A DNA stretch of 64,000 nucleotides, taken from the NCBI RefSeq assembly GCF_000621745.1, contig NZ_JHXK01000013.1, forward strand, positions 155,210 to 219,209. The letters run 5' to 3'. The notes beneath the pieces are model-generated. The model made no database searches. It worked only from the letters and a program-made list of their open reading frames with translations, and had not been told where the DNA came from. The position numbers and the translations under genes were made by a program. Source of the stretch: Clostridium beijerinckii HUN142. GTDB taxonomy: Bacteria; Bacillota; Clostridia; Clostridiales; Clostridiaceae. Positions 54,756 to 64,000 of this stretch are shown piece by piece; within the stretch, counting starts at the first letter, position 1, and every line of letters begins with the position of its first letter.

Positions 54756-56147
54756 ATGATTAATATTTCAAAGGAAAGTTTTAATCAAAAAAAGAAAACT
54801 GAATATATATTTTCATTAATAAGTGAATTTAGAGGAGATGAAATTACTCCTATTAAAATTTTTGGTGGATTCAAAGGCAGAAGAAAATTTATTTTCGAAA
54901 GCGGAACTAAGGAAAATTATTTTGGTAGGTATTCTTTTCTGGGAGAAGATCCTTATAAGGAGATTTGTGGAAATGGGAAAGAAGAAATAGAGGAACTCAA
55001 GAAAGAAAGTAGATTAAAGTTTGATAATAGTACTAATCTTTTTTCGTTTAAAGGCGGGGCTATAGGATATATGGGATATGATTCCATACAGTTTTATGAG
55101 AAAAAACTTAATTTTGATAATAAAGATGAGTTGAAACTTCCTATAATAAGATTTAACTTTTATAACAGATATATTTGTTATGATCATTTTACCCATAAAG
55201 TCTATATTATAGATAACATCTTAAAAAACGATATAAGAGAATATGATGAGATAATCGAATCACAATATGAATATATAAATAGCTTACTTTATAAGCCAAT
55301 TTTAACAGAACCATCAGAAGAGAAGAAAGAGATTTCTTTTAAATTTCACACATCTAAAGAAGATTTTGAAGAAAAAGTAAGAAAAGCAAAAGAACATATA
55401 TTAGTAGGAGATATCTTTCAAGTTGTACTATCTCAGAGAATGACTTGTGAAACTCAAAAAAATCATCTTGAAATATATAGAAAGCTTAGAGAAGAGAATC
55501 CTTCACCTTACATGTATCTAATAGATTATGATAACTATCAAGTTATAGGATCATCACCAGAGAGCTTGGTATCAGTGAGAGAGGGTAAAGTTATTACAAA
55601 TCCTATAGCTGGAACAAGAAAAAGAGGTGAAACACCAGAGATAGATAATGCTCTTGAGAAAGAACTTATGGAAGATAAAAAGGAACTTGCAGAACATGTA
55701 ATGCTTGTTGACCTAGGCAGAAATGACATAGGGAAAGTGAGTAAAATAGGAACAGTTAATGTAAGTGATTTTATGAAAATTGAGAGATTTTCACATGTTA
55801 TGCATATTACGACTAAAGTTGTTGGAAATATAAAAGATAATTTAGATGGATTCGATGCATTAGTGGCTTGTCTTCCAGCGGGGACTGTATCTGGTGCTCC
55901 TAAAATAAGAGCGATGGATATTATAGAAGATCTTGAAGATTCTAAAAGAGGAGTTTATTCAGGAGCTGTTGGATATTTTTCTTATGGTGGAAATATGGAC
56001 ACGGCAATTGCTATTAGAACAATGATATTAAAAGATAAAACGGCGTATCTTCAAGCAGGCGCTGGAATAGTATATGATTCAATTCCAGAAAAAGAATTTG
56101 AAGAAGTTCAAAATAAACTAATGGCTTTAAAGGAGGCTTTAAGATGA
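54756..56147 (+). CDS. trpE: Anthranilate synthase component I
   Basis: TrpE converts chorismate to anthranilate using ammonia from TrpG. The 463-aa protein has the N-terminal FESGTKENYFGRYSFLG region, where feedback tryptophan binds. Chorismate-binding motifs include EDIFQVVLSQRM-like GDIFQVVLSQRM, GSSPESLV, NPIAGTRKRG and LPAGTVSGAPK. The ribosome binding site is GGGGGAG. It overlaps trpG by 4 bases (ATGA). Confidence 0.97.
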   Translation: MINISKESFNQKKKTEYIFSLISEFRGDEITPIKIFGGFKGRRKFIFESGTKENYFGRYSFLGEDPYKEICGNGKEEIEELKKESRLKFDNSTNLFSFKGGAIGYMGYDSIQFYEKKLNFDNKDELKLPIIRFNFYNRYICYDHFTHKVYIIDNILKNDIREYDEIIESQYEYINSLLYKPILTEPSEEKKEISFKFHTSKEDFEEKVRKAKEHILVGDIFQVVLSQRMTCETQKNHLEIYRKLREENPSPYMYLIDYDNYQVIGSSPESLVSVREGKVITNPIAGTRKRGETPEIDNALEKELMEDKKELAEHVMLVDLGRNDIGKVSKIGTVNVSDFMKIERFSHVMHITTKVVGNIKDNLDGFDALVACLPAGTVSGAPKIRAMDIIEDLEDSKRGVYSGAVGYFSYGGNMDTAIAIRTMILKDKTAYLQAGAGIVYDSIPEKEFEEVQNKLMALKEALR

Positions 56148-56731
56148 TAGCGTTAATAGATAATTATGACTCATTTACATTTAATTTATATCAGTATTTA
56201 AGTGAATTTGCAGAAACTAAAGTTTTTAGAAATGATGAGATAACGGTAGAAGAGCTTAGAAAATTAAATCCAAAAGGAATAGTAATTTCACCAGGGCCGG
56301 GAGTTCCAGAAGATGCTGGGATTTCTATAGAGGTGGTAAAAAAGCTAGGAGATAGAATACCTATTTTGGGTATTTGTCTTGGCCATCAAAGTATTGCAGC
56401 AGCATATGGTGGAAGGGTAATCAGAGCCAATGAAATTTTCCATGGAAAAACTTCAAAGGTTCAAGTTAAAGGCAAAGATATATTTGAAGGAATCCCAAGA
56501 AAATTAGATGTTATGAGATATCATTCACTTATAGTCGAAAATAGTTCACTACCAAGTTGTCTTGATGTTTTAGCATTAACTGTTGATAGTAATGATATTA
56601 TGGCAATTAAACATAAAGAATTCAATGTTTTTGGAATTCAATTTCATCCTGAGTCAATATATACACCTAAAGGCAAACATATGATTGGAAATTTTGTAAT
56701 TAACATTTGTGAAGATAAATTAGAAGATTAA
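56144..56731 (+). CDS. trpG: Anthranilate synthase component II (glutamine amidotransferase)
   Basis: TrpG supplies ammonia from glutamine. The 195-aa class I amidotransferase has the oxyanion segment SPGPGVP, nucleophile Cys in LGICLGHQ, and the His-Glu pair in FHPES. It could also serve para-aminobenzoate synthesis as PabA. It is coupled to trpE and followed by an 85-base gap before trpD. Confidence 0.95.
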   Translation: MIALIDNYDSFTFNLYQYLSEFAETKVFRNDEITVEELRKLNPKGIVISPGPGVPEDAGISIEVVKKLGDRIPILGICLGHQSIAAAYGGRVIRANEIFHGKTSKVQVKGKDIFEGIPRKLDVMRYHSLIVENSSLPSCLDVLALTVDSNDIMAIKHKEFNVFGIQFHPESIYTPKGKHMIGNFVINICEDKLED

Positions 56732-56816
56732 TTAAAAAGTAATTAGATTAAATAAAGATTGTAAATACAGAGGCTATTAAGATAAGCAATATTATAAATT
56801 TTAAGGGGGCATTAAA

Positions 56817-57824
56817 ATGATTATAAATGATGCAATTAAGAAATTAGCTTCGAGAGAAGAATTGACTGAAGATGAAGTAAGAGGCGTGATTAATCAAATC
56901 ATGAAGGGGGAAGCGACCTCGGCTCAGATTGGAGGTTTTCTAATTGGACTTAGAGTAAATGGGGAGACTCCAAATTATATTCTAGGAGCGGTTAAAGCCC
57001 TTAGGGATAATGGAGTAAAAGTTGAAATAGAAAATACTGAGCATTTAATTGATACCTGCGGTACAGGAGGAGATAGATCAAAGACTTTTAATATTTCTAC
57101 AGCAGTTGCAATCATCGCAGCAAGTGGTGGTGCTAAAGTTGCAAAACATGGTAACCGTGCAGTTTCTAGTAAAAGCGGTTGTGCAGATGCCCTGGTTGAG
57201 CTTGGAATAAACATTGATTTTGATGAAATTCAAAGCAGAAAAATTATTGAGGAGAATGGAATGGCATTTTTATTTGCACCAAAGTATAATGGTGCAATGA
57301 AAAACGTAGCAAAGGAAAGAAAGGAACTGGGAACAAGAACAATTTTTAATTTATTAGGACCACTTGCAAACCCAGCACCAATTAGTGGACAACTTATGGG
57401 AGTATATGATGGGGCTTTAATAGAGACTATTGGGGAGGTTCTTCTAAATCTTGGATTAAAGAGAGCAATGGTTGTCCATGGTGATGATGGATTAGATGAA
57501 ATTACCACTACTACATTAACAAGTGTATGTGAAGTAAAAGACGGAGAAATTAAAACGTACAAACTGGACCCGGTTAAGCTAGGGTTTAATAAGGCTACCT
57601 TAGAGGATATAAAGGGTGGAGAAGCAAAAGAGAACGCAGAAATAATAATGAAAATACTAAAAGGAGAAAAAGGACCTCAAAGAGATATAGTTGTTTTGAA
57701 TTCAGGTGCCGCGCTATATGTAGCAAACTTAGCTGATTCCATTGAGGAAGGGATTAAAAAAGCAACAGAACTCATTGATTCAGGAGCAGCTTATAAAAAG
57801 TATAAGGAACTTTCTAGTTTGTAA
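56817..57824 (+). CDS. trpD: Anthranilate phosphoribosyltransferase
   Basis: TrpD joins anthranilate to PRPP. The 335-aa protein shows the PRPP-binding DTCGTGGDRSKTFNIST, KHGNRAVSSKSGCAD, and the VHGDDGLDEI-type metal motif. The ribosome binding site is AAGGGGG. It is fourth-step coupled in order with trpC 26 bases downstream. Confidence 0.96.
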   Translation: MIINDAIKKLASREELTEDEVRGVINQIMKGEATSAQIGGFLIGLRVNGETPNYILGAVKALRDNGVKVEIENTEHLIDTCGTGGDRSKTFNISTAVAIIAASGGAKVAKHGNRAVSSKSGCADALVELGINIDFDEIQSRKIIEENGMAFLFAPKYNGAMKNVAKERKELGTRTIFNLLGPLANPAPISGQLMGVYDGALIETIGEVLLNLGLKRAMVVHGDDGLDEITTTTLTSVCEVKDGEIKTYKLDPVKLGFNKATLEDIKGGEAKENAEIIMKILKGEKGPQRDIVVLNSGAALYVANLADSIEEGIKKATELIDSGAAYKKYKELSSL

Positions 57825-57859
57825 GTGAAAGTTCAAATTATAATAAAGAGGTGATAATT

Positions 57860-58663
57860 TTGATTTTAGATGATATTGTTGAAATGAAAAAAATTAGAGT
57901 AGTAGAAAGAAAGAAAGAAATTCCAATAAAAGAATTAGAAAAGCAGGCATTAAGCAAAGTTAAAGATGAAAAAGAGTCGAATTTCAGAAATCCGTTTATG
58001 ACTGCATTAAAAAAAGAAGGTTTATCTGTAATAGGGGAATTTAAGAAGGCATCTCCATCTAAAGGAGTAATTGTAGAAGAATTTAATATAAAAGAAATAT
58101 TAAATTATTATACGTACCTTGGAATAGATGTGTTTTCAATTTTAACTGAAGAAGATTTCTTTTTAGGATGTGATGAATACTTAAAAGAAATTAGAAAAAT
58201 TTCGCATATCCCAATATTACGTAAAGATTTTATTATTGATTTTTATCAAATTTATGAGGCAAAAGTTTTAGGCGCTAATGCAATTTTGCTTATTACTAGT
58301 GTTTTAGGAGAAAGTTTGGGAGCGTTTTATAAAGAGGCAAAAAGATTTAATTTAGAACCGTTGGTAGAAGTTCATAATAAAGAAGAATTAGATTTAGCAC
58401 TTAAATATGATTGTGAAATTATCGGAATTAACAATCGAGACTTAAAAACTTTTCATGTCTCATTAGATACTACTAAAGAATTAATTCAGCATATCCCAAA
58501 AGAAAAGATAATTATAGCTGAAAGTGGGATATTGAGTATTGAGGATTTAAATAAGATTAAAAAGTATGGAGCAGATGGAGTTCTTATTGGAGAATTGTTC
58601 ATGAGAAACATAAACGATTCAGAATTTAAAACTAAATATAAAGAGTTTAGAAGTAATAAGTAA
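57860..58663 (+). CDS. trpC: Indole-3-glycerol phosphate synthase
   Basis: TrpC closes the indole ring from CdRP. The 267-aa TIM barrel contains VIGEFKKASPSKG (catalytic Lys), LRKDFIID, EVHNKEEL, IGINNRDLKTF and IAESGI. TTG 57860 is preferred as start, since AGAGGTGAT at 57848 is at normal distance from it; the GTG at 57851 lies inside that ribosome binding site. Confidence 0.95.
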   Translation: MILDDIVEMKKIRVVERKKEIPIKELEKQALSKVKDEKESNFRNPFMTALKKEGLSVIGEFKKASPSKGVIVEEFNIKEILNYYTYLGIDVFSILTEEDFFLGCDEYLKEIRKISHIPILRKDFIIDFYQIYEAKVLGANAILLITSVLGESLGAFYKEAKRFNLEPLVEVHNKEELDLALKYDCEIIGINNRDLKTFHVSLDTTKELIQHIPKEKIIIAESGILSIEDLNKIKKYGADGVLIGELFMRNINDSEFKTKYKEFRSNK

Positions 58664-58705
58664 TTTGTTAAATCTAAAAAATACTAGATTATGCGGGGAT
58701 TTAAT

Positions 58706-59395
58706 ATGATTCAAGTTAAAATTTGTGGGATAACTAACAAAAATGAAATTGATTATTTAAATATATTAAAGCCAGAATATATAGGATTTGTATTTGCAAA
58801 AAGTAAAAGACAGGTAACATCAGAAGAAGCTAAACAGTTATCTAATAATTTAGATAAAGAAATAAAAATAGTTGGAGTGTTTAAAGATAGTTCTATAGAT
58901 GAAATTTTAGAGGTCATTAATACAATACCATTAAATATCGTTCAGCTTCATGGAAAAGAAGATGCAAACTTTATGTCCTCGTTAAAGGCAAGCGTGGGTG
59001 AATCAGTAAGTATATGGAAAGCATTATCAATAAGCGATGTTGAAAATATAAAAAAATATGCAGATAGTAAGTATAGTGATTTAATTGATAATATCCTTAT
59101 AGATGGAGATAAACCAGGTAGTGGAGAAGCTTTTTCATTAGAAAATATATGTAAATTATTAAAAGTAGATTCTAATAAAAAAAACAATTGTGATCTAACT
59201 AATAGTCCATATAGTTTCTTTTTAGCAGGTGGTATAACACCAGAAAATGCAGCTGAAAGAATAGAAAAAGTAAATCCCTTTGGAATTGATGTTTCATCAG
59301 GAGTAGAAATTACAAATGAAGATGGAACTAGAACAAAGTCTTTTGAAAAGATAAGAAGTTTAATTGAAAAAGTAAGAGCGATTAATGTTAATTGA
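58706..59395 (+). CDS. trpF: Phosphoribosylanthranilate isomerase
   Basis: TrpF isomerises PRA to CdRP. The 229-aa TIM barrel begins MIQVKICGIT (catalytic Cys) and has VFAKSKRQV, VQLHG, DGDKPGSG and AGGITPENAAE. It is about 20-25 residues longer than usual because of a polar insert (KVDSNKKNNCDLTNSPYS) before the last strands. ATG 58706 is preferred over 58691, as the GCGGGG motif lies between them. Confidence 0.94.
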   Translation: MIQVKICGITNKNEIDYLNILKPEYIGFVFAKSKRQVTSEEAKQLSNNLDKEIKIVGVFKDSSIDEILEVINTIPLNIVQLHGKEDANFMSSLKASVGESVSIWKALSISDVENIKKYADSKYSDLIDNILIDGDKPGSGEAFSLENICKLLKVDSNKKNNCDLTNSPYSFFLAGGITPENAAERIEKVNPFGIDVSSGVEITNEDGTRTKSFEKIRSLIEKVRAINVN

Positions 59396-59416
59396 ATCAA
59401 GAAAGGTGGAAAAGTA

Positions 59417-60592
59417 ATGAAAGGTAAATTTAACGAATTTGGGGGGCAATACGTTCCTGAAACTGTAATGAATGCATTGATAGAACTTGAAGATGCTTAT
59501 AATAAGGTAATAGATGATAAAGAATTTATGGATGAGTACATGTATTATTTAAATTATTATACAGGAAGGCCAAGTCCACTTTATTATGCTGAAAATATGA
59601 CAAAAGATTTAGGTGGGGCAAAAATTTATTTAAAAAGAGAAGATTTAAATCATACTGGTGCTCATAAAATTAATAATGCTTTAGGACAAGTACTCTTAGC
59701 TAAAAGAATGGGTAAGAAGAAGGTTATAGCAGAAACAGGTGCTGGACAACATGGCGTTGCAACAGCTACAGTGGCAGCAAAGTTTGGCTTGGAATGTAAG
59801 ATATTCATGGGAGAAGAAGACATAAAGAGACAAGCCATGAACGTTAAGAAGATGGAACTTTTAGGCGCTGAAGTTGTCCCTGTATTAAATGGAGTAAGAA
59901 CATTAAATGATGCAGTAACTGAAGCAATTAGATATTGGGCTGCAAATGTAGAAGATACATACTACGTTTTAGGAACAGCTGCTGGTCCTCACCCATATCC
60001 AATTATGGTTAGGAATTTTCAAAGAGTAATAGGTGATGAAGCGAGAAAGCAAATCTTAGAGCTTGAAGGAAGATTACCGGATTATATTTTAGCTCCAGTT
60101 GGTGGCGGAAGCAATGCAATAGGAATATTTTATCCATTTATTCAAGACAAGGAAGTTAATCTTATTGGAGTTGAAGCAGCAGGTAAAGGCATTGAAACTG
60201 GAGAACATGCAGCAACTATTACAAAAAAGGAAAAAGGAATTTTACATGGAATGTTAAGCTATGTACTTCAGGATAATGATGGTGGAGTACTTGAAGCATA
60301 TTCAATATCAGCTGGTCTTGATTATCCAGGAGTTGGACCTGAACATGCATATTTAGCTGAAACTAATAGGGCTGAATATGCAAGTATAACAGATGAAGAA
60401 GCTGTAAGAGATGGATTTATGTATTTAACAAGAATAGAAGGAATAGTACCAGCACTTGAATCATCTCATGCTGTAGCATATGCTAAAAAATTAGCATCAA
60501 AACTTGGTGGTGATAAAATCATAATTGTTAATATTTCAGGGAGAGGAGATAAAGATATGGATGCTGTGCTTGCATATCTAGGTGAAAAATAA
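59417..60592 (+). CDS. trpB: Tryptophan synthase beta chain
   Basis: TrpB condenses indole and serine with PLP. The 391-aa protein has the PLP-lysine motif [24 protein letters not shown], the phosphate loop GGGSNAIG, and [13 protein letters not shown]. Its stop shares one base with the trpA start, so expression of the alpha2-beta2 complex is coupled. Confidence 0.98.
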   Translation: MKGKFNEFGGQYVPETVMNALIELEDAYNKVIDDKEFMDEYMYYLNYYTGRPSPLYYAENMTKDLGGAKIYLKREDLNHTGAHKINNALGQVLLAKRMGKKKVIAETGAGQHGVATATVAAKFGLECKIFMGEEDIKRQAMNVKKMELLGAEVVPVLNGVRTLNDAVTEAIRYWAANVEDTYYVLGTAAGPHPYPIMVRNFQRVIGDEARKQILELEGRLPDYILAPVGGGSNAIGIFYPFIQDKEVNLIGVEAAGKGIETGEHAATITKKEKGILHGMLSYVLQDNDGGVLEAYSISAGLDYPGVGPEHAYLAETNRAEYASITDEEAVRDGFMYLTRIEGIVPALESSHAVAYAKKLASKLGGDKIIIVNISGRGDKDMDAVLAYLGEK

Positions 60593-61368
60593 TGAATAGA
60601 ATAGATGTATCATTTAATAAAGTAAAAGAAGAAAATAGAAAAGCTTTAATACCTTTTGTAACATGTGGAGCAGATTTTACAATTGAAGAAACAGCTGACT
60701 TGGTAGTGTCTTTAGAAAAAGAAGGAGCAACTGTAGTTGAAATTGGAGTTCCTTTTAGAGATCCTCTGGCTGATGGTCCAATAATACAAAATGCATATAC
60801 TAAAGCACTTCAAAATGGAACAAAAGTGAAAGATGTATTTAAATGTGTAGAGCTAATAAGAAAAAGATCAGAAGTTCCAATTGTATTAATGGTGTATTTT
60901 AATGTTGTATACTTTACTGGAATAGAAAGTTTCATGAAAACAGCAGCCAAAAGCGGTGTAGATGGACTTATAGTTCCAGATGTTCCTCTTGAGGAAAGGG
61001 GAGATCTTGATAAAGTATGTGAAGATAATGGCATATACTTAATTCCTCTAGTAGCTAGAACTTCAAAAGATAGAATAGCGGCAATAACAAAAGGGGCAAA
61101 AGGTTTTGTATATTGCGTATCTACAAATGGAACTACAGGGGAAAGAAAAACTTTAGATTCTGGAACTTATGAATATTTAGCAGAAGTTAGAAAGAACGTA
61201 GATATACCAATGTGCATTGGTTTTGGGATTTCTTCAAAAGAAGTAGTAAAAGAAGTTAAAGAATATTGCGATGGAGTGATTGTAGGTAGTGCAATAGTTA
61301 AGAGAATGGCAGAAAGTAAACAAGCGGTAATAGATTTCGTAAAAGATTTAAGCGATGGTCTTAAATAA
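60592..61368 (+). CDS. trpA: Tryptophan synthase alpha chain
   Basis: TrpA cleaves indole-glycerol phosphate and channels indole to TrpB. The 258-aa TIM barrel has the catalytic Glu in VVEIGVPFRDPLADGP, the catalytic Asp in VPDVPLEE, and a GFGIS phosphate loop. Last gene of trpEGDCFBA. Confidence 0.97.
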   Translation: MNRIDVSFNKVKEENRKALIPFVTCGADFTIEETADLVVSLEKEGATVVEIGVPFRDPLADGPIIQNAYTKALQNGTKVKDVFKCVELIRKRSEVPIVLMVYFNVVYFTGIESFMKTAAKSGVDGLIVPDVPLEERGDLDKVCEDNGIYLIPLVARTSKDRIAAITKGAKGFVYCVSTNGTTGERKTLDSGTYEYLAEVRKNVDIPMCIGFGISSKEVVKEVKEYCDGVIVGSAIVKRMAESKQAVIDFVKDLSDGLK

Positions 61369-61429
61369 TAAAAAATATATTATAATAAGCCATAAAAAAG
61401 CTCATATTTATTACAGGATAATTTCAGTT

Positions 61430-61468
61430 AAACCCACCTTATCGTAAAGATAAAGTGGGTTTCTTATT
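61430..61468 (+). terminator. Terminator of the trp operon
   Basis: AAACCCACCTTATC (61430-61443) pairs with GATAAAGTGGGTTT, one mismatch, then TCTTATTC. Confidence 0.88.
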
Positions 61469-61517
61469 CTGATGTTAAAGGACTGAAAGAGTAAAAAGTA
61501 TAAACAGGTTATTTGTT

Positions 61518-61931
61518 TTACAAGCTCCATTTTTCAATTTGATAACTAATTATACTTTCAGTACATATTCCTCTTTTGTACCAGTTACATGATCTACATA
61601 TTTTATTAAATTTAGTTTCACTAAAATTTTTGTAAATAGTATCTATAATTTCATGAAACGTATAAACTTCATGTTCTTTGATATTGTATGTTTGTAAAGT
61701 ACTATAATCTAATTCATTAACTTTATTTTGAGTTATGCAGCGATTATTAATTTGCCTGCTAGGACAATTATGACATAGGATATCACATTCTACATTGAAC
61801 ATAACTTTGGAATAAGGATTTTCCTTAATTAAAGTTACTAATTTATCCATACATTTTGTAAAGTTTTTACTATAGCCTAGTCCCTGATAAAAAAATAAAC
61901 AATTTATATGATGTGGTCTAAGTAATAACAT
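61518..61931 (-). CDS. DUF1284 domain protein
   Basis: This 137-aa DUF1284 protein begins MLLLRPHHINCLFFYQGLGYS, which is the family signature. It has nine Cys, including CDILCHNC, and a C-terminal CRSC...GIC cluster, suggesting metal or Fe-S binding. Function unknown. It converges on the trp operon from the opposite strand. Confidence 0.82.
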   Translation of the reverse strand: MLLLRPHHINCLFFYQGLGYSKNFTKCMDKLVTLIKENPYSKVMFNVECDILCHNCPSRQINNRCITQNKVNELDYSTLQTYNIKEHEVYTFHEIIDTIYKNFSETKFNKICRSCNWYKRGICTESIISYQIEKWSL

Positions 61932-62221
61932 TTTTATAACTCCATCTAGTTTTTATTCCAGTATATAGTATATAAAAATAGTTTGTCAACTTGATAAAAT
62001 AACAAGGTTGACTATTTGCGTAATCCATCTTATAAAATACTTTAATTGAAAATAAAGTTTAGGATAAAGAAGGTTATAAAATGCCTGAATATGAATTTTT
62101 TATAGGAGCAAAATATAATAAATATATCAATTAAAAATAGTTTTATTAAAGTGTATAGAATATCAATAGTAAATTGTAAGTAATAATGTTATAATTTTGA
62201 GGAAATGAGGTGTTTAAGTTT

Positions 62222-62521
62222 ATGACAAAAAAGACTAGCAGAAATACAGATATATTAAAAGATACTAAAAATACAACATCTCCTAAAGTTTATTCCTTAT
62301 TAGTGGAACTAGTAAATGCTGATAGGGAAGATTTAGCTGAAGATGTGCTGAAAATAGATTATTTATTAACATATGCTAATAATTGCATAAAGGATAAAGA
62401 TCTAAGAGAGGCAAGAGATACCTTAGGGATTGCCAGAAATAGAATTGATAAGTTAGCTGATAATAATGTAAATGTTGAGTATTTAGTTTATCTTTATGAT
62501 AAAATTACCTCGAAATTATAA
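62222..62521 (+). CDS. Hypothetical helical protein, 99 aa
   Basis: Not recognised. Charged, all-helical protein of 99 aa (VYSLLVELVNADREDLAEDVLKI; LREARDTLGIARNRIDKL), resembling a helical-repeat or adaptor fold. ATG 62222 follows GAGGTG at about 62206. It stands alone 110 bases before another unknown gene on the same strand, and they may form one unit. Confidence 0.6.
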   Translation: MTKKTSRNTDILKDTKNTTSPKVYSLLVELVNADREDLAEDVLKIDYLLTYANNCIKDKDLREARDTLGIARNRIDKLADNNVNVEYLVYLYDKITSKL

Positions 62522-62635
62522 TTTATCAGAGATTATTTAAATTATATAGATAAAATATAAATATTAGTGTTATAATAAATTGATTTTCATTAAGTAATTA
62601 ATGATTAAAATATAAATGTAAAGAGAGAAGAATAA

Positions 62636-63055
62636 ATGAGATTTGAAAATTTAGAAAAAACCATAAACAAATTGGATAATGATATTGAGGCCTTAAGAAG
62701 GGTTAAACAATATTTATCAAATAAAGATGAAATTAATGAAATAAGTGATTTGTTAAATAAGGAAAGACAAGTACATGCAGATGAATTGTATATAGGTGAC
62801 GCTGTAGCTTATAGTGAGAGTTTAGAAATATTAAAGCAATTGTTAAATAAAGAATTAGAAAAAGATGAACAAGTTAAATTATTAGAAGATATAAAAGAAA
62901 TACACGGAAGAAAGTCACCAAATGTTAGTAAAAAAAGTCATGGACTTAATGCTTGGCTTAAGTTTCTTGATATTCAATGTGAGTGGATTGAAAATACGAA
63001 TAGTGATTGGTCAACATTAGTTATAAGAGGATTTATACCAAGGAATAATAATTAA
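62636..63055 (+). CDS. Hypothetical protein, 139 aa
   Basis: Not recognised. The first 90 residues are helical and coiled-coil-like (LEKTINKLDNDIEALRRVKQYL). The last 45 contain three Trp and end WSTLVIRGFIPRNNN, with strand-like character. There is no signal peptide. The ribosome binding site GAGAGAAG is moderate. A terminator follows. Confidence 0.6.
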   Translation: MRFENLEKTINKLDNDIEALRRVKQYLSNKDEINEISDLLNKERQVHADELYIGDAVAYSESLEILKQLLNKELEKDEQVKLLEDIKEIHGRKSPNVSKKSHGLNAWLKFLDIQCEWIENTNSDWSTLVIRGFIPRNNN

Positions 63056-63070
63056 AATATTTTTTCAAAA

Positions 63071-63117
63071 GCAAGTAGGTTTTCATATTAATGGAAACTT
63101 ATTTTTTTTCTGTAATT
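63071..63117 (+). terminator. Terminator after the 139-aa gene
   Basis: AAGTAGGTTTTCAT with ATGGAAACTTATT across a 4-base loop, G-U pairs and one mismatch, then eight T. Confidence 0.8.
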
Positions 63118-63480
63118 TTTATAATCTTCTATGTGTTAATAAAAAAATAAAATACAATTAGAATGAATTGATAGTGTATTATATTTTAGGTTATTTTATA
63201 TACAGCAAGTTCGAAGCACTAAATATAGGAGCAATTTATAATGTAAGATCAAAGAAAAGTCATTATTATACAAAATGCCTAATACAAGTGTATAACTAAG
63301 TACTATAATCAGATAAATATAGAATTATAATGAAATATAAAAATAATCTGATTTTATAGTATAAATTTAAAGTCACTGGGTATAGTAATAGTGTAAGAGA
63401 AAATATATAGTTAAAGATATTAAAACAACTATATTTTACAAAACTACTTTGAAATTGAGATAGAAAAACTTTTGGGAAAG
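63118..63480. other. Gene-free region before the rRNA promoters
   Basis: About 360 AT-rich bases without a supported ORF or RNA motif. It lies between the last protein gene and the rRNA promoters. Confidence 0.55.
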
Positions 63481-63483
63481 TTA

Positions 63484-63512
63484 TTGACAAGAATAAATAG
63501 CGATGGTATGAT
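63484..63512 (+). promoter_or_regulatory. rRNA promoter P1
   Basis: TTGACA (63484-63489), exactly 17 bases, TATGAT (63507-63512). The spacer ends GCGATGG. Confidence 0.85.
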
Positions 63513-63602
63513 GTAATTCGTTGCTGAAAAGCACAAAATTCAATAACTTAAGGTAATAAAGCATACAACAAAGAATGTTGGAAAAGTTTTTAAAAAAGGT
63601 TG

Positions 63603-63631
63603 TTGACAAAGTCTGAAGGCGATGATATACT
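63603..63631 (+). promoter_or_regulatory. rRNA promoter P2
   Basis: TTGACA (63603-63608), exactly 17 bases, TATACT (63626-63631). The spacer ends GCGATGA, matching P1; the two promoters are 119 bases apart. Confidence 0.87.
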
Positions 63632-63780
63632 GAGTAAGCTGTCAGAAACGACAGGAACTTGTAATGCCTTATAATAACAGGCTTTAGAAAGAAAAATTGG
63701 TCTTTGAAAATTGAACAGAATAACATAAATACATTTAAGTAAACCAGCAATTTTTATTTGAGTAAGCTAAGATTAAACTT

Positions 63781-64000
<220 letters not shown>

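Overview
The window is low-GC Gram-positive DNA with strong AGGAGG-type ribosome binding sites and frequent TTG/GTG starts. It carries endospore genes (spoIIIAH, spoIVB, spo0A) and ends in the first 220 bases of a 16S rRNA whose 5' variable region matches what I remember of the Clostridium beijerinckii group. C. beijerinckii or a very close solventogenic Clostridium is therefore the likely source (inference; no database was searched).

Layout. 1-13.4 kb: the conserved clostridial spoIIIAH-to-spo0A block (spoIIIAH, asp23-like, nusB, folD, xseA, xseB, ispA, dxs, tlyA, nadK, argR, recN, spoIVB, spo0A). It links the start of sporulation with folate, isoprenoid, NADP and DNA repair functions. 13.5-16.2 kb: an eroded mobile-element scar with a broken tyrosine recombinase, an intact 51-codon Spo0E-like gene under a promoter overlapped by a LexA/SOS-like box, small membrane proteins and a frameshifted gene. 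16.4-22.2 kb: a uracil permease, a secreted thioester-domain protein, a toxin-antitoxin pair whose antitoxin has a Panacea domain, a histidine phosphatase and a membrane metallophosphoesterase. 22.3-26.3 kb: a thiolase relic, an iron alcohol dehydrogenase and a chemoreceptor. 26.5-37.9 kb: polyprenyl-phosphate sugar and glycosyl transfer genes (GT2, PMT-type, GT87-like, galU, MGT), a Nudix hydrolase and a two-component system. Matching direct repeats lie upstream of both the GT operon and the two-component operon. 38-43.7 kb: a secreted DUF4367-like protein facing an ECF sigma/anti-sigma operon, an azoreductase and a small basic protein. 43.8-53.7 kb: yaaA, rnz, plsC, a Tet(M)-like GTPase, a YgjP-type metallopeptidase, a YdcZ-type transporter pair with a divergent Crp-family regulator, a DEAD-box helicase and an Rrf2 regulator. 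54.2-61.5 kb: the complete trpEGDCFBA operon behind a Trp T-box leader that contains a second antiterminator/terminator module. 61.5-64 kb: a DUF1284 protein, two unknown genes, then tandem rRNA promoters and the 16S start.

The observations most worth following are the SOS-like box over the Spo0E-like gene next to spo0A, the two-module T-box leader, the Panacea toxin-antitoxin pair, the shared two-component operator, and a possible structured RNA at 29.8 kb. No CRISPR array, tRNA or intact insertion sequence was seen.
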